Origin: CALCZU01 sp964396165
GTDB taxonomy: Bacteria > Bdellovibrionota > FAC87 > UBA2466
NCBI GenBank assembly: GCA_964396165.1
Contig: CAYNEF010000005.1
Location: 1 to 64,000, forward strand
Direction: 5' to 3'
Length of the DNA stretch: 64,000 nucleotides
Shown here: in pieces, positions 27,116 through 36,021 of the stretch
Position numbering within the stretch: the first letter of the stretch is position 1
Layout: every line of letters begins with the position of its first letter
The notes under the pieces: generated by a model
Told to the model about the DNA's origin: nothing
The model's input: the letters and a program-made list of their open reading frames with translations, nothing else
The model's database searches: none
Made by a program: the position numbers and the translations under genes

Positions 27116-27866
27116 AATAGTAGAGATACTCTACATTACCGCTTTTCTTTCCGGCAATGGGAGAAGAAGAGGGAGGTTGTATAAGAGTAAAGCCAAGGCC
27201 ATCCATAAAGGCTTCAAACCTGCTCTGGGCGGCACTTAAGACCTCTTGATTGCGGATAATCCCACCGTCCAAAACATCTTTTTTATCAACTTCAAACTGG
27301 GGCTTAAACAGGAGCACCCAGTAACGAATCTCTGGAAATTCCGCTTTCAAGGGGCCGATGAGTTTTTCTATCGAGATAAACGAGACATCCATCACAAGCA
27401 TTTCGATATTTTCGGCAAGAGGGGAATGCTCCAGCAAATCCGAACGTTTTAAGTGTCTAGCGTTGATTCTTTCCACTACAGATACTGCCGGGTTACCTCT
27501 TAGCTTTGAATCAATCAGCCCGTAACCAACATCCACTGCGAATACATGCCGAGCCTTGTTTTGCACAAGACAGTCGGTAAATCCGCCAGTAGAGGATCCC
27601 ACATCGAGAAACACTTTGCCTTCTACCTCGATAGAATAGGTCTTTAGTGCGTGCGCCAGTTTGTCACCAGCACGGCTTGCGTATTGTCCCTTGTTGTCTT
27701 TGACCATGACAACTGCCGTTTCATCGATTTTTTCGCCTCTTTTGTCGAGACGGCGGCCTTTATCGTCAAACACTTTGCCTGACATAATCAGACCTTGCGC
27801 TTCTTCAAGCGTCAAAGCGAGACCCTTATCCAGGAGCAATTCGTCTAATCTTCTTTTTAACTTCAT
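27099..27866 (-). CDS. tlyA: TlyA-family rRNA (cytidine-2'-O)-methyltransferase
   Basis: S4 RNA-binding domain (RRLDELLLDKGLA through DDKGRRLDKRG, 4-60) followed by an FtsJ-like methyltransferase domain with the SAM motif LDVGSSTGGFTDCL and the conserved VMDVSFISIEKL and LFKPQFEV segments. 255 aa. The family 2'-O-methylates C1920 of 23S rRNA and in some species C1409 of 16S rRNA. In bacteria that make capreomycin targets its loss gives resistance. The upstream region is shared with a divergent promoter for the gene at 27904. Confidence 0.92.
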   Translation of the reverse strand: MKLKRRLDELLLDKGLALTLEEAQGLIMSGKVFDDKGRRLDKRGEKIDETAVVMVKDNKGQYASRAGDKLAHALKTYSIEVEGKVFLDVGSSTGGFTDCLVQNKARHVFAVDVGYGLIDSKLRGNPAVSVVERINARHLKRSDLLEHSPLAENIEMLVMDVSFISIEKLIGPLKAEFPEIRYWVLLFKPQFEVDKKDVLDGGIIRNQEVLSAAQSRFEAFMDGLGFTLIQPPSSSPIAGKKSGNVEYLYYYEKRP

Positions 27867-27895
27867 TGATTGAGGGGATTAGCACATTGTATAAT
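27866..27895 (+). promoter_or_regulatory. Sigma-70 promoter against the start of the Cache-domain gene
   Basis: TTGATT (27866-27871), 18-base spacer, TATAAT (27890-27895), then eight bases to the ATG at 27904. The predicted start site is at about 27902, again leaving essentially no leader. Confidence 0.6.
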
Positions 27896-27903
27896 GGGCC
27901 GCA

Positions 27904-29022
27904 ATGAAACTAAGCCCCAAGATAGAACCCGGCAAAAAGCTAAACACATGGATCATGATCCTGTTTATCGCGCCCTTGCCACTCGTCTTGTTTGGTCTTT
28001 GGTTTTTCAAATGGTCTAACTCGAAAACAAATTACTCTCGTCTAACATCCCAACTTTTAAAAAGACAAAACATCGTTCTTATGCAGGATGGGGTTTCCCT
28101 TGCAAAAGAATTCTCTCATTTGCTGGAATCAGCAGCGCGCGATGTGCAATCGCTTTCTCTCATTCCCTACAACGTAAAAAACTTTACAAAATTTTATTTG
28201 GCGCGCGTTTCACAAGTGACCCGTTTCAACAATCAAGATGATTCGGTCGGCATGATTCCTTTGCCACTTTACAATGAGCTTATCTATCTGGATTCAGATG
28301 GGAATGAACTTCTGCGGCTGAAAAATGGACAGGCTGAAACACGCTTAAGAAAAAGATCCCAATGCACGGAAAGTACATTTTGTGATCCAGCATTGATTGA
28401 CGCCGTAATGAAACTTCCTGTTGGCGAAATTTATTTTGGCCGCATGATGCGTTGGTATAGCCCCCAAGGAACCCCTGAAGAAGATGAAGGAGCGTTTCTT
28501 CCTGTCGCTTACCACGCGCAAGAAGGCATTTTTATCGTAGGAATTGATTACCGGTATTTTAAAGATCTTCTTGGAGAGCCAACGTTTCCCTACGAAACTA
28601 AACGCAACCTTTTACAGTCGTACCAAAATGGAAATTATATTTATTTCGTCGACACAAATTTTGACATGGTGGCACACCCGAAATACTGGCACGTGACAGG
28701 CATCAGTCACCGCACTGGCAAACGCATTGAAACAATGAAGTCAGATGAAGACGAAGGAAAGCTTCCGCTTAATTTAAAAAACTATCAGGGCGAACGCTTG
28801 AAAAACTATTTTGACAGACTTCTCACCCGATCTTTTTTGCAAAAATCGCCTGACCTATTCGAAGCACCGAACTTAAAAGGCACAAACAGAGTTATCAGTG
28901 TCGCGCCGATTTTTCTTTCTAAAGGGCAGTTTCAACAGACAGGCGTGTATGGCTACGTCATTCTCGGCTGTGCCGTAGATTATTTTGAAGAACCAAGAGA
29001 ACAGTACGTACCTTATTATTAA
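27904..29022 (+). CDS. Membrane-anchored Cache-like sensor protein without a signalling domain
   Basis: A 372-aa protein with one N-terminal membrane helix (WIMILFIAPLPLVLFGLWFF, about 17-36) and a long extracytoplasmic region. That region contains a helix with SLAKEFSHLLESAARD and two PAS-like strands (ELIYLDSDGNELLRLKNG and IYFVDTNFDMVAHP), the layout of a double Cache ligand-binding domain. A typical receptor would continue into a second helix and HAMP, kinase or GGDEF domain, but this one ends in EEPREQYVPYY. It may be a stand-alone ligand-binding subunit. Its stop interlocks with the next gene through TTAA. Confidence 0.78.
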   Translation: MKLSPKIEPGKKLNTWIMILFIAPLPLVLFGLWFFKWSNSKTNYSRLTSQLLKRQNIVLMQDGVSLAKEFSHLLESAARDVQSLSLIPYNVKNFTKFYLARVSQVTRFNNQDDSVGMIPLPLYNELIYLDSDGNELLRLKNGQAETRLRKRSQCTESTFCDPALIDAVMKLPVGEIYFGRMMRWYSPQGTPEEDEGAFLPVAYHAQEGIFIVGIDYRYFKDLLGEPTFPYETKRNLLQSYQNGNYIYFVDTNFDMVAHPKYWHVTGISHRTGKRIETMKSDEDEGKLPLNLKNYQGERLKNYFDRLLTRSFLQKSPDLFEAPNLKGTNRVISVAPIFLSKGQFQQTGVYGYVILGCAVDYFEEPREQYVPYY

Positions 29023-30260
29023 GCACTCGCTTTTTCTGCAATTGTTTTTGCTGCAATAAATCCCGTAGTCCAGGCGTTTTGAAAGTTAAAGCCACCTGTA
29101 ATCCCATCGACATCAAGAATTTCCCCTGCGAAAAAGAGATTAGGAACAATTCTGCTCATCATCGTTTTGGAATCCACCTCGGTAAGCTTAACGCCTCCTG
29201 CAGTCACAAATTCTTCTTTGAATGTCGTTTTGCCTTTTACCGGCAGTTCAAAGCGCAACAAGTTTTGAATGAGGCGGTTCAACTGTTTGCCTGACACGCT
29301 TGCAACAAGTGTGTCTTCTGTGATTTCAGAAAATTTAAGTAAGAATTCCCACAGCCGTTGCGGCAGGTGAAATAAATTATTGTTTTTAATCTTTTGCGAT
29401 GGATTATTTTCTCTGATCGCTTGGAGTCTTGAACGCAACTCCTCTTCTTTAATATCCGGTAGCCACTGAATACTGGCTTTAAAATTCCAATCTACTTTGG
29501 CAAGATCTTTTGCCGCCCAACTACTTAGTCGAATCACGGCAGGCCCGCTTAATCCCCAATGCGTAACAAGTGTAGGTCCACGCTCTACCCATTTGGTTCC
29601 ATTTATTTTAATTTGCGCGTCTTCTACGCTTAATCCCATTAACTCTGTCAGCGGGTGCTCTGGACTGTTGAAAGTAAAAAGAGAAGGGACAGGCTCTTCA
29701 ATGGTATGGCCGGCTTTTATAATCCAATCAAAACTTGCTGCACGCGAATAACCACCACTGGCGATACACAGATAGTCCGCACGAACAATTGAACTGTCAG
29801 AAAGCGTAAGATTAAACCCGCCACTTTCGGATTTGATTTCTTTTACTTCGGATTTCAGCTGTATCTTAACACCGTACTTAGCGGCCTCATTTACTAAACA
29901 ATCTATAATTGTCTGAGAGGTATTACTTTCCGGAAACATTCTTCCATCGCTCTCGGTTTTTAACGGTACTCCGCGCTCTTCAAACCATTTGATAGTGTCT
30001 GTCGTAAAAAAATCATAGAACGCTTTGCGAAGAAACCTTTCGCCTCGCGGGTATTTTTTTGCCATCGTATCGATATCAAAACAGGCATGCGTGACATTGC
30101 ACCGACCCCCACCCGAAATTTTTACCTTGGACAAATACTGCGTATTTTTTTCCAAAAGAACTACATCCAAATTTGGATTCAACCTCGCCGCATTCACCGC
30201 ACAAAAAAATCCCGCAGCTCCTCCGCCCACAACCACCAATTTTTTCCTAGCGACTTCCAT
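29019..30260 (-). CDS. YhiN/BaiN-like FAD-dependent oxidoreductase (HI0933 family)
   Basis: A 413-aa flavoprotein. N-terminal dinucleotide motif VVGGGAAGFFCAVNAA, then the family-specific SGGGRCNVTHACF. A central inserted domain is followed by the C-terminal FAD motif AGEILDVDGITGGFNFQNAWTTG. Members reduce C=C bonds or act in uncharacterised redox reactions; the substrate cannot be read from sequence. It is the only gene between the Cache protein and the first assembly gap. Confidence 0.9.
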   Translation of the reverse strand: MEVARKKLVVVGGGAAGFFCAVNAARLNPNLDVVLLEKNTQYLSKVKISGGGRCNVTHACFDIDTMAKKYPRGERFLRKAFYDFFTTDTIKWFEERGVPLKTESDGRMFPESNTSQTIIDCLVNEAAKYGVKIQLKSEVKEIKSESGGFNLTLSDSSIVRADYLCIASGGYSRAASFDWIIKAGHTIEEPVPSLFTFNSPEHPLTELMGLSVEDAQIKINGTKWVERGPTLVTHWGLSGPAVIRLSSWAAKDLAKVDWNFKASIQWLPDIKEEELRSRLQAIRENNPSQKIKNNNLFHLPQRLWEFLLKFSEITEDTLVASVSGKQLNRLIQNLLRFELPVKGKTTFKEEFVTAGGVKLTEVDSKTMMSRIVPNLFFAGEILDVDGITGGFNFQNAWTTGFIAAKTIAEKASA

Positions 30261-30542
30261 AAGCCGTAAGCTTGTACTTCAAATTAGCCTCTTATAACAG
30301 CACTAACTGGAGAGAGTCCTAGGCGCGGCAGTGGGAGGGGAATGCGACTTCGGGGTTGGAGCANNNNNNNNNNNNNNNNNNNNNNNNNNNNNNNNNNNNN
30401 NNNNNNNNNNNNNNNNNNNNNNNNNNNNNNNNNNNNNNNNNNNNNNNNNNNNNNNNNNNNNNNCAGATCATGTCTGAAACTCCATATTTCAAACTACATT
30501 TACTTGATATTAATCTGCGATTTTAAGGTTCGGGGTAATACA
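30261..30542. other. Intergenic region with 100-N assembly gap
   Basis: Positions 30364-30463 are N, a standard fixed-size scaffold gap. The 60 bases on its left are unusually G-rich (GGGAGGGG, CGGGGTTGG), unlike the AT-rich flank on the right. I see no gene, terminator or clear promoter. A GGGG before the ATG at 30543 may serve as ribosome-binding site. Confidence 0.9.
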
Positions 30543-31655
30543 ATGAACAAGTTACTTTTAGCTCTAATCGTGGGGACTGCTTTTCTCCGCGTAAGCCATG
30601 CTCAGGAATGCTCAAAACTTTGGGAATACTCTTTTGATACTGATCCACTGCACTCAAAATTCTATTTGGGCGACACATCTGCAGGTTATGCCGTTCTCAG
30701 TTTCGTCGCCGATCCCAATATCCGTTTAGTGGTAAAAGGGCAGTTCCCACACGCTCGCTTTATCAGTCTAGAAACTCAAGATACAAAACTTTCCATCAAC
30801 GAAGACGCCATTTTCGACTATCAAATTATTCCAGATGAAGGATCCATTAATCCATTTTTGGAAGGAAATGCTTTAAACACAGCGAATAGAAACTACACCG
30901 TTATCGCCACTCAGGATGTAGTAAAAGGTTCACCCAATGCGATACGCTTACCCAGCAAAGGCAAATCACAATCTATTATGTACCGTATCTACTCTCCCAA
31001 TAGCGGATATAAATTGTCGGTAGCAGACCTGCCGAAAGTTTATGCTTACGACAAAAACACGCTGAAAGAAGTGAGCTGTCCGCGCCATGCTTCTTACCCT
31101 GAGCAATTTCATTTTCCACAATTTTTGGCAGACATCTATACAACGGTGAACCCGACATTCGAATTCAAACTTCCTCCTGAAATGCATGCAGCGGGATTAA
31201 ATAAAGCAGCTTCATATATGTACGCCGTTTCTAAATTAGCTTCCAATGAAACAATGCTACTGCGTTTCAAAACACCGACCTTTACAAACACGCGCAATGG
31301 CCAGGGCAATTTTCACAGTTCAGAAGAAGTACGCTACTGGTCTTTTTGTAATGTAAACTTTCCGAATAACCAGACGCACAACTGCTTGCCTGATTATCTT
31401 GCTCTTCCAAAAGAAGATGGGTTCCAATACATCGCTGTAGGAAAAGGGGACGATGTGAAAAGAGAGGCAGAAAGACGTGGTTATAGCTTTTTACCCGACA
31501 CGCGCAAATCCAACCAAAACGTAATGGGATTTGTGTACCGCAACATTCTTCCTAAAAAAGACTTCAAAGAAAGCCAGATGTACAAAAATCAGTACATCCC
31601 AGAAGCGCTTAAGTGCTCTAAAGCGGATTTCGTCGCAAATCGCTGCGGGTGGTAA
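30543..31655 (+). CDS. Exported protein of unknown function
   Basis: A 370-aa protein whose true start is the ATG at 30543 after the gap; the longer open frame that includes N bases is an artefact. It has a clear signal peptide (LLLALIVGTAFLRVSHAQE). The mature protein carries paired cysteines near its ends and a YWSFCN...NCLPDYLAL segment in the C-terminal third. That resembles families of bacterial exported proteins with an R-Y-W-S-x-C core, but I cannot name one with confidence. The region lacks enzyme motifs I recognise. Confidence 0.75.
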   Translation: MNKLLLALIVGTAFLRVSHAQECSKLWEYSFDTDPLHSKFYLGDTSAGYAVLSFVADPNIRLVVKGQFPHARFISLETQDTKLSINEDAIFDYQIIPDEGSINPFLEGNALNTANRNYTVIATQDVVKGSPNAIRLPSKGKSQSIMYRIYSPNSGYKLSVADLPKVYAYDKNTLKEVSCPRHASYPEQFHFPQFLADIYTTVNPTFEFKLPPEMHAAGLNKAASYMYAVSKLASNETMLLRFKTPTFTNTRNGQGNFHSSEEVRYWSFCNVNFPNNQTHNCLPDYLALPKEDGFQYIAVGKGDDVKREAERRGYSFLPDTRKSNQNVMGFVYRNILPKKDFKESQMYKNQYIPEALKCSKADFVANRCGW

Positions 31656-31727
31656 TTCGATTTTCTTATTCTCGATTAGGTGAGCAGAGCAGCATGAGGG
31701 TAGAATTTTCCCTTCAAGGAGAATTCT

Positions 31728-32534
31728 ATGAAAAACTTACTACTCATTTGTGTCTTTGCGTTTAGTTTTTTCTTTCCCGTGAAAGTCGCCTATGCAGAAA
31801 CGCAAATATTAAGAGTAGTAATGGCGATTGATACATACGCACAAGGTGGCGCAGGGCAAGCCTGTAAGAAAATCGGGGAAACATTAGACTACGTACTAGG
31901 AGAAGCGGCCCGCAAAAACAACGTTGGATACGATCGCGTAAATATCGAAGCACTAAAGATTAATGAAAATAATTTACACCAATTTTATGCACACCATGCA
32001 GTGACAGCAGAAGATACATTGCTTTTTTACTATTGCGGACATGGGCTGATGCACCCGCAGGATTATCATATCTTTGATGCAACTGGTGGCAGAGTACGCC
32101 GTGATTACATCCGAAAGATTTTTTCTTTCTTGCCTGCAAAACTTAAAATCATCGCCACAGAAACTTGTAGTAGTTACAGTGTCGATTCCACTTTTAAATC
32201 CATTCAACGCGGAAGCCATGAAGTCATTTCCGATCTCTTGTTTCACTCAAAAGGAAATGTAGACATTACGGCCGCAAGTCCCGGCCAGACTGCTTGGTAC
32301 GGTGATCATAACGAGGGCGGAGTTTTTACCAACGCGCTGATGGATGTTTTCCAAAGAGACGTGGCTTCTGTTGACGCAAATAAAGACGGCAGAGCAAGTT
32401 GGGTTGAGGCTTTTCCCTTTATCAAATCGCAAGCCAATACGAATTTTCTGCAGTTGAAAGCTTCTTCGCCGGCGTGGAACCAAATTCACCTTGCTGCCTC
32501 TCAAGATCCCTACAATTGGAAGCTCGCAGAGTAG
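31728..32534 (+). CDS. Secreted caspase-fold (C14-like) protein with EF-hand loop
   Basis: A 268-aa protein with signal peptide (cleavage near AYA-ETQ, 26). The caspase-type dyad is visible: His105 in YYCGHG and Cys147 in ATETCSSYS, each after a hydrophobic strand (EDTLLFYYC, LKIIATETC). At 216-227, DANKDGRASWVE is a textbook EF-hand calcium loop (D-x-N-x-D-x-x-x-S-x-x-E), matching the calcium dependence of many metacaspases. A strong AAGGAG lies before the ATG. Metacaspases cleave after Arg or Lys; the specificity here is not shown. The signal peptide is notable because most caspase-like enzymes are cytoplasmic. Confidence 0.88.
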   Translation: MKNLLLICVFAFSFFFPVKVAYAETQILRVVMAIDTYAQGGAGQACKKIGETLDYVLGEAARKNNVGYDRVNIEALKINENNLHQFYAHHAVTAEDTLLFYYCGHGLMHPQDYHIFDATGGRVRRDYIRKIFSFLPAKLKIIATETCSSYSVDSTFKSIQRGSHEVISDLLFHSKGNVDITAASPGQTAWYGDHNEGGVFTNALMDVFQRDVASVDANKDGRASWVEAFPFIKSQANTNFLQLKASSPAWNQIHLAASQDPYNWKLAE

Positions 32535-32570
32535 TTTGCCTGAATTTGAAATTTAGCCTATCTTCCTCTC

Positions 32571-33194
32571 ATGAAGACTCTGATTTTATTTTTATTACCG
32601 CTTGTACTTTTTGCCAAACCCGCTCCCAAAGAGACCATCAATAAGTTTCAAGAATCCTGGGACAAGACAAAAAAGTATTCCGCCGCTTTTAAACAAACAG
32701 TCACATCCAAATCGATGGGCACGAAAGAAGAAAGCGAAGGCACATTAAATGTCATTAAGCCCGGCAAGCTCAGGTGGAACTCCAACACTGACATGTCTTC
32801 TCAGATCTTAAACGGAAATACGTTTACAAGCCTTCGGTTAAACCAACGCAAAAAAACCCGGACAGTTGATATCTATAAGGATATCTCGAAGATAGTCGAT
32901 ATGAAGGCGCTTGGTTTTCTCGCCGGTAATGTAAAATTCGAACAAGTTTATAAAATCGAGCTTCTAAGCCAAACACCTGAAATTATTAACTTAAAACTCA
33001 GTCCGAAAGAGAAGAAAGACGAGTACTATATTGCAGAAATTGCGAAAAAAAGCTATGTACTCTCAGGACTTACTACCGAAACCCCAGATAGCACTGTGAA
33101 AATGAGTTTTTCCGGGGTGGAGATCAATCCTGTGATTGATGAAAAAATCTTCGAATACGAAGCAAGTCCGAACGACATTGTAAACAAACAGTAG
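32571..33194 (+). CDS. lolA: LolA-like outer-membrane lipoprotein carrier protein
   Basis: Periplasmic chaperone moving lipoproteins from LolCDE to the outer membrane. 207 aa with signal peptide (LILFLLPLVLFAKPA). The mature protein starts with an amphipathic helix (TINKFQESWDKTKKYSAAFKQ) and continues as the unclosed beta-barrel expected of the LolA/LolB fold, with the family hallmark GTLNVIKPGKLRW. It precedes yajQ and rimO by short gaps. The sequence is divergent, so specific function is by family only. Confidence 0.85.
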   Translation: MKTLILFLLPLVLFAKPAPKETINKFQESWDKTKKYSAAFKQTVTSKSMGTKEESEGTLNVIKPGKLRWNSNTDMSSQILNGNTFTSLRLNQRKKTRTVDIYKDISKIVDMKALGFLAGNVKFEQVYKIELLSQTPEIINLKLSPKEKKDEYYIAEIAKKSYVLSGLTTETPDSTVKMSFSGVEINPVIDEKIFEYEASPNDIVNKQ

Positions 33195-33238
33195 TGTCGT
33201 AAGTAAAACCGATTTGCATTATAAGCAGTGGAGGAAAA

Positions 33239-33727
33239 ATGCCATCATTTGATATCGTATTAAAAATGGATGTTCAGGAAGTGGACAACGCTGTCACTCA
33301 AGCGCAAAAAGAATTAGCTCAACGTTATGACTTCAAAGGTTCCAAAAGCAAAATTGAATGGGACAAGAAGAAAGAAATCACGATTATTGGCGATGACGAC
33401 TATAAATTAAAAGCCGTTCTCGACATCGTGCAAAGCAAACTTATCAAGCGCGGTATCTCCATCAAGAATTTGGAAATGGGAAAAATCGAAGCTGCTTTTG
33501 AAGGCACTTCCAAACAAAAGATCACCTTGATTCAAGGTGTGCCGGTAGAAAAGGCAAAAAACATCAACAAGCTTATCAAAGATTCAAAAATCAAAGTGCA
33601 GTCTGTATTTCAGGATGAGCAAGTTCGCGTATCCGGTAAAAACAGGGACGATCTTCAAGAGACCATGCAACTCGTTAAAAGTTCCAATTTGGAAATGGAT
33701 TTCCAGTTTGTGAATTTCCGTGATTAG
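33239..33727 (+). CDS. yajQ: YajQ-family nucleotide-binding protein
   Basis: 162 aa, normal for the family. It starts MPSFDIVLK and has RYDFKGSKSKIEW, the repeated ferredoxin-like fold, and the end KSSNLEMDFQFVNFRD. Members bind ATP/GTP, and some bind cyclic di-GMP and modulate transcription. A GGAGG ribosome-binding site is present. It overlaps the next gene's GTG start by eight bases. Confidence 0.94.
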   Translation: MPSFDIVLKMDVQEVDNAVTQAQKELAQRYDFKGSKSKIEWDKKKEITIIGDDDYKLKAVLDIVQSKLIKRGISIKNLEMGKIEAAFEGTSKQKITLIQGVPVEKAKNINKLIKDSKIKVQSVFQDEQVRVSGKNRDDLQETMQLVKSSNLEMDFQFVNFRD

Positions 33728-35069
33728 TACACAAACAAATACAAACCCGAAAAAGATTTTCTTTCAAAGTCTTGGCTGCGTTAAAAATCTTGTAGATGCC
33801 GAAGTCATGCTCGGGATCACGCAAAAGCACGATTACAAAATCGTGACAGAGCCTTCCGATGCATCCGTGATAGTGGTGAACACCTGCAGCTTCATCAACG
33901 ACTCTAAGAAAGAATCGATCAACGCCATCATCGAAATGGCGCAACACAAAGAAAAAGGTACCTGCAAGCGCTTGATCGTATCGGGCTGTTTGCCACAGAG
34001 ATACAAAGCAGATTTAAAAGTTTCGTTTCCTGAAGTAGATGCTTTTGTCGGAACAGGTCAGTACAACCAGATTTTGGAATTTATCGACGGTAAAGCAGAT
34101 GAAGAAGCGGGATTTAAGCACCCAAAGTATATTCATAATGAAAATACTCCGCGCATCAATACCCAGCCTTTTTATCGCGCCTATTTAAAAGTTTCTGAAG
34201 GGTGCATTAAATCTTGCGCATTCTGCATTATCCCGAAGATTCGCGGTACATTAAGAAGCCGAACAATTGAATCTTTGGTAAATGAAGCCACTAATCTTGT
34301 CGAAGCCGGCGCTGTTGAATTGAATTTAATTGCACAGGATTTAACGGATTACGGCAGAGACCTAAGAGACGGAACAAACCTGGTTGGTCTTTTAAAGGCT
34401 TTGGCTAAAGTTGAAAAACTGAAGTGGATACGACTTTTATATGTGTATCCGGAAGAATTATCCGATGATCTTATCGAACTCATCGCGACTGAAGATAAAA
34501 TTTGCAAATACATCGACACGCCGATTCAACATATCAACAACCGTATGTTGCATTTGATGAACCGCAAAGTTACCCGCAAACAAATTGAAGAACGCTTGCT
34601 TAAATTAAAAGCACGTGTTCCGCAAATTTCTTTCAGAAGCAACGTCATTGTCGGTTACCCTGGTGAAACAGAAGCTGAGTTCAACGAATTAAAAGAATTC
34701 GTAAGACAGTTTAATTTTGATTACCTGGGTGTGTTCGCCTACTCGCATGAAGAAAACACTGCTTCGTTCTTGCTTCCAGAACAACTGGATGAAGAAACAA
34801 AGCAACGCAGACGCGAAGAACTTTTGGCAGTGCAACAAGAAGCTTCCAAAGAAAATTTAAAAAAATACATCGGTAAAACAATACCTGTGCTTCTCGAAGG
34901 CCCTTCTGAAGAATCAGAACTGCTTTGGGCGGGGCGGTATGAAGGACAAGCTCCCGATGTCGACGGTAACGTACTCATTACTGATGGCCCTGTGGGTCAG
35001 GGAAAAATCCACAATGTGCTTATCGAAGAAACAATGGAGTATGATCTTATTGGGCGCGTGGTAAACTAG
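33720..35069 (+). CDS. rimO: Ribosomal protein S12 methylthiotransferase
   Basis: Radical SAM enzyme that adds a methylthio group to an aspartate of ribosomal protein S12. 449 aa. The N-terminal domain has the three cluster Cys in SLGCVKN, VNTCSF and SGCLP. The radical SAM motif is CIKSCAFC. The C-terminal TRAM domain shows GKTIPVLLEG and RYEGQAPDVDG. It shares the RimO-type sequence GADAFVG-like VDAFVGTGQY and DLTDYGRD. The start is GTG, inside the end of yajQ. Confidence 0.95.
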   Translation: MISTQTNTNPKKIFFQSLGCVKNLVDAEVMLGITQKHDYKIVTEPSDASVIVVNTCSFINDSKKESINAIIEMAQHKEKGTCKRLIVSGCLPQRYKADLKVSFPEVDAFVGTGQYNQILEFIDGKADEEAGFKHPKYIHNENTPRINTQPFYRAYLKVSEGCIKSCAFCIIPKIRGTLRSRTIESLVNEATNLVEAGAVELNLIAQDLTDYGRDLRDGTNLVGLLKALAKVEKLKWIRLLYVYPEELSDDLIELIATEDKICKYIDTPIQHINNRMLHLMNRKVTRKQIEERLLKLKARVPQISFRSNVIVGYPGETEAEFNELKEFVRQFNFDYLGVFAYSHEENTASFLLPEQLDEETKQRRREELLAVQQEASKENLKKYIGKTIPVLLEGPSEESELLWAGRYEGQAPDVDGNVLITDGPVGQGKIHNVLIEETMEYDLIGRVVN

Positions 35070-35073
35070 TCCA

Positions 35074-36018
35074 ATGTTTTCTAAGTTACTGCTTCTTTGT
35101 GTCAGCATATCTACAGTCACACTTGCAAATTACGCCTGGATTCCCAAATATCAAAACTTGCGGCTACGTTTAAGCGGCGAATACTATAAAAGTTCTGAAA
35201 ACTTTACCGAAGATGGCCAACGCGCTGGCTACACCTACGGTGGCAGACCCGTACAACTCACAGAATATGAATACGCTTTGCAGACCGAATATGGTTTTGC
35301 AAAAGACTGGTCGGCTGGGATCAAACTTCCAGTCAGAAGCACCTCGATACAAGACGATGAAGCCGGTTACGGCAGCAGTTACTTAAGCGCATTTGGATTT
35401 GGAGATACCGCTCTTTCGTTCAAGTGGCTTATCAAATCAGGAGATACGCGTCTTGCTGTGGAATCGCTCAGCACAATTCCATTTTACTCGACCTCTATTA
35501 TAAATGCTGACGACATGGCACTGGGCGACGGCGTTTTTACCACAGGATTTAAACTGCACGGCGGGCATTTGATGAACGGGATGTTTAGTTTTGCACTCAG
35601 CCCGGGAGTCTTGTTTAAATTTCAAGGCTACACATCGCAATTTACTTTGGATGCGGCATTTGGGGTGGCGGTAAAGCCAGTGTATTTTCGCCTGTACTCG
35701 GATTTGGGACTTTCTTTAGGTGGGGAATCTTTCACCACAGGAACTTTCACTAATCCTGCGGTAGGTTCAGGTGGCTCGTTTGCAAAACTTTCCACTTCTC
35801 CCAATCTGTGGACACTGGGGCTTTTAGGTGGCGTTTTTATTTATGAGCAATACCGAATGGAACTGTATGCATCGCAATCGATTACAGGCAATCGCGCTCC
35901 AAATGGTTTTAAATTTGGGCTAGCGTTTGCAACTTCGTTTGATTTTTATAAAGAAGAAAAGAAGATTCAGGTAAAAGAATTGCCGTTTGATGCCGAACCT
36001 ACACCCGAACATCCTTAA
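35074..36018 (+). CDS. Predicted outer-membrane beta-barrel protein
   Basis: A 314-aa protein with signal peptide (LLLLCVSISTVTLAN). The rest has alternating hydrophobic/polar strands and aromatic girdle residues (LRLRLSGEYYKSS, YALQTEYGFAKDW, GFKFGLAFATSFDFY), resembling the transporter-type barrels of the phenol-MetA-like group. No specific substrate. It starts four bases after rimO, so translation may be coupled. It ends four bases before the convergent large exported protein. Confidence 0.78.
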   Translation: MFSKLLLLCVSISTVTLANYAWIPKYQNLRLRLSGEYYKSSENFTEDGQRAGYTYGGRPVQLTEYEYALQTEYGFAKDWSAGIKLPVRSTSIQDDEAGYGSSYLSAFGFGDTALSFKWLIKSGDTRLAVESLSTIPFYSTSIINADDMALGDGVFTTGFKLHGGHLMNGMFSFALSPGVLFKFQGYTSQFTLDAAFGVAVKPVYFRLYSDLGLSLGGESFTTGTFTNPAVGSGGSFAKLSTSPNLWTLGLLGGVFIYEQYRMELYASQSITGNRAPNGFKFGLAFATSFDFYKEEKKIQVKELPFDAEPTPEHP

Positions 36019-36021
36019 AAA

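Noticed and set aside
30342..30542. Open frame running through the N gap into the exported protein at 30543
   Set aside because: The N run is untranslatable; the signal peptide and start context place the true start at 30543.
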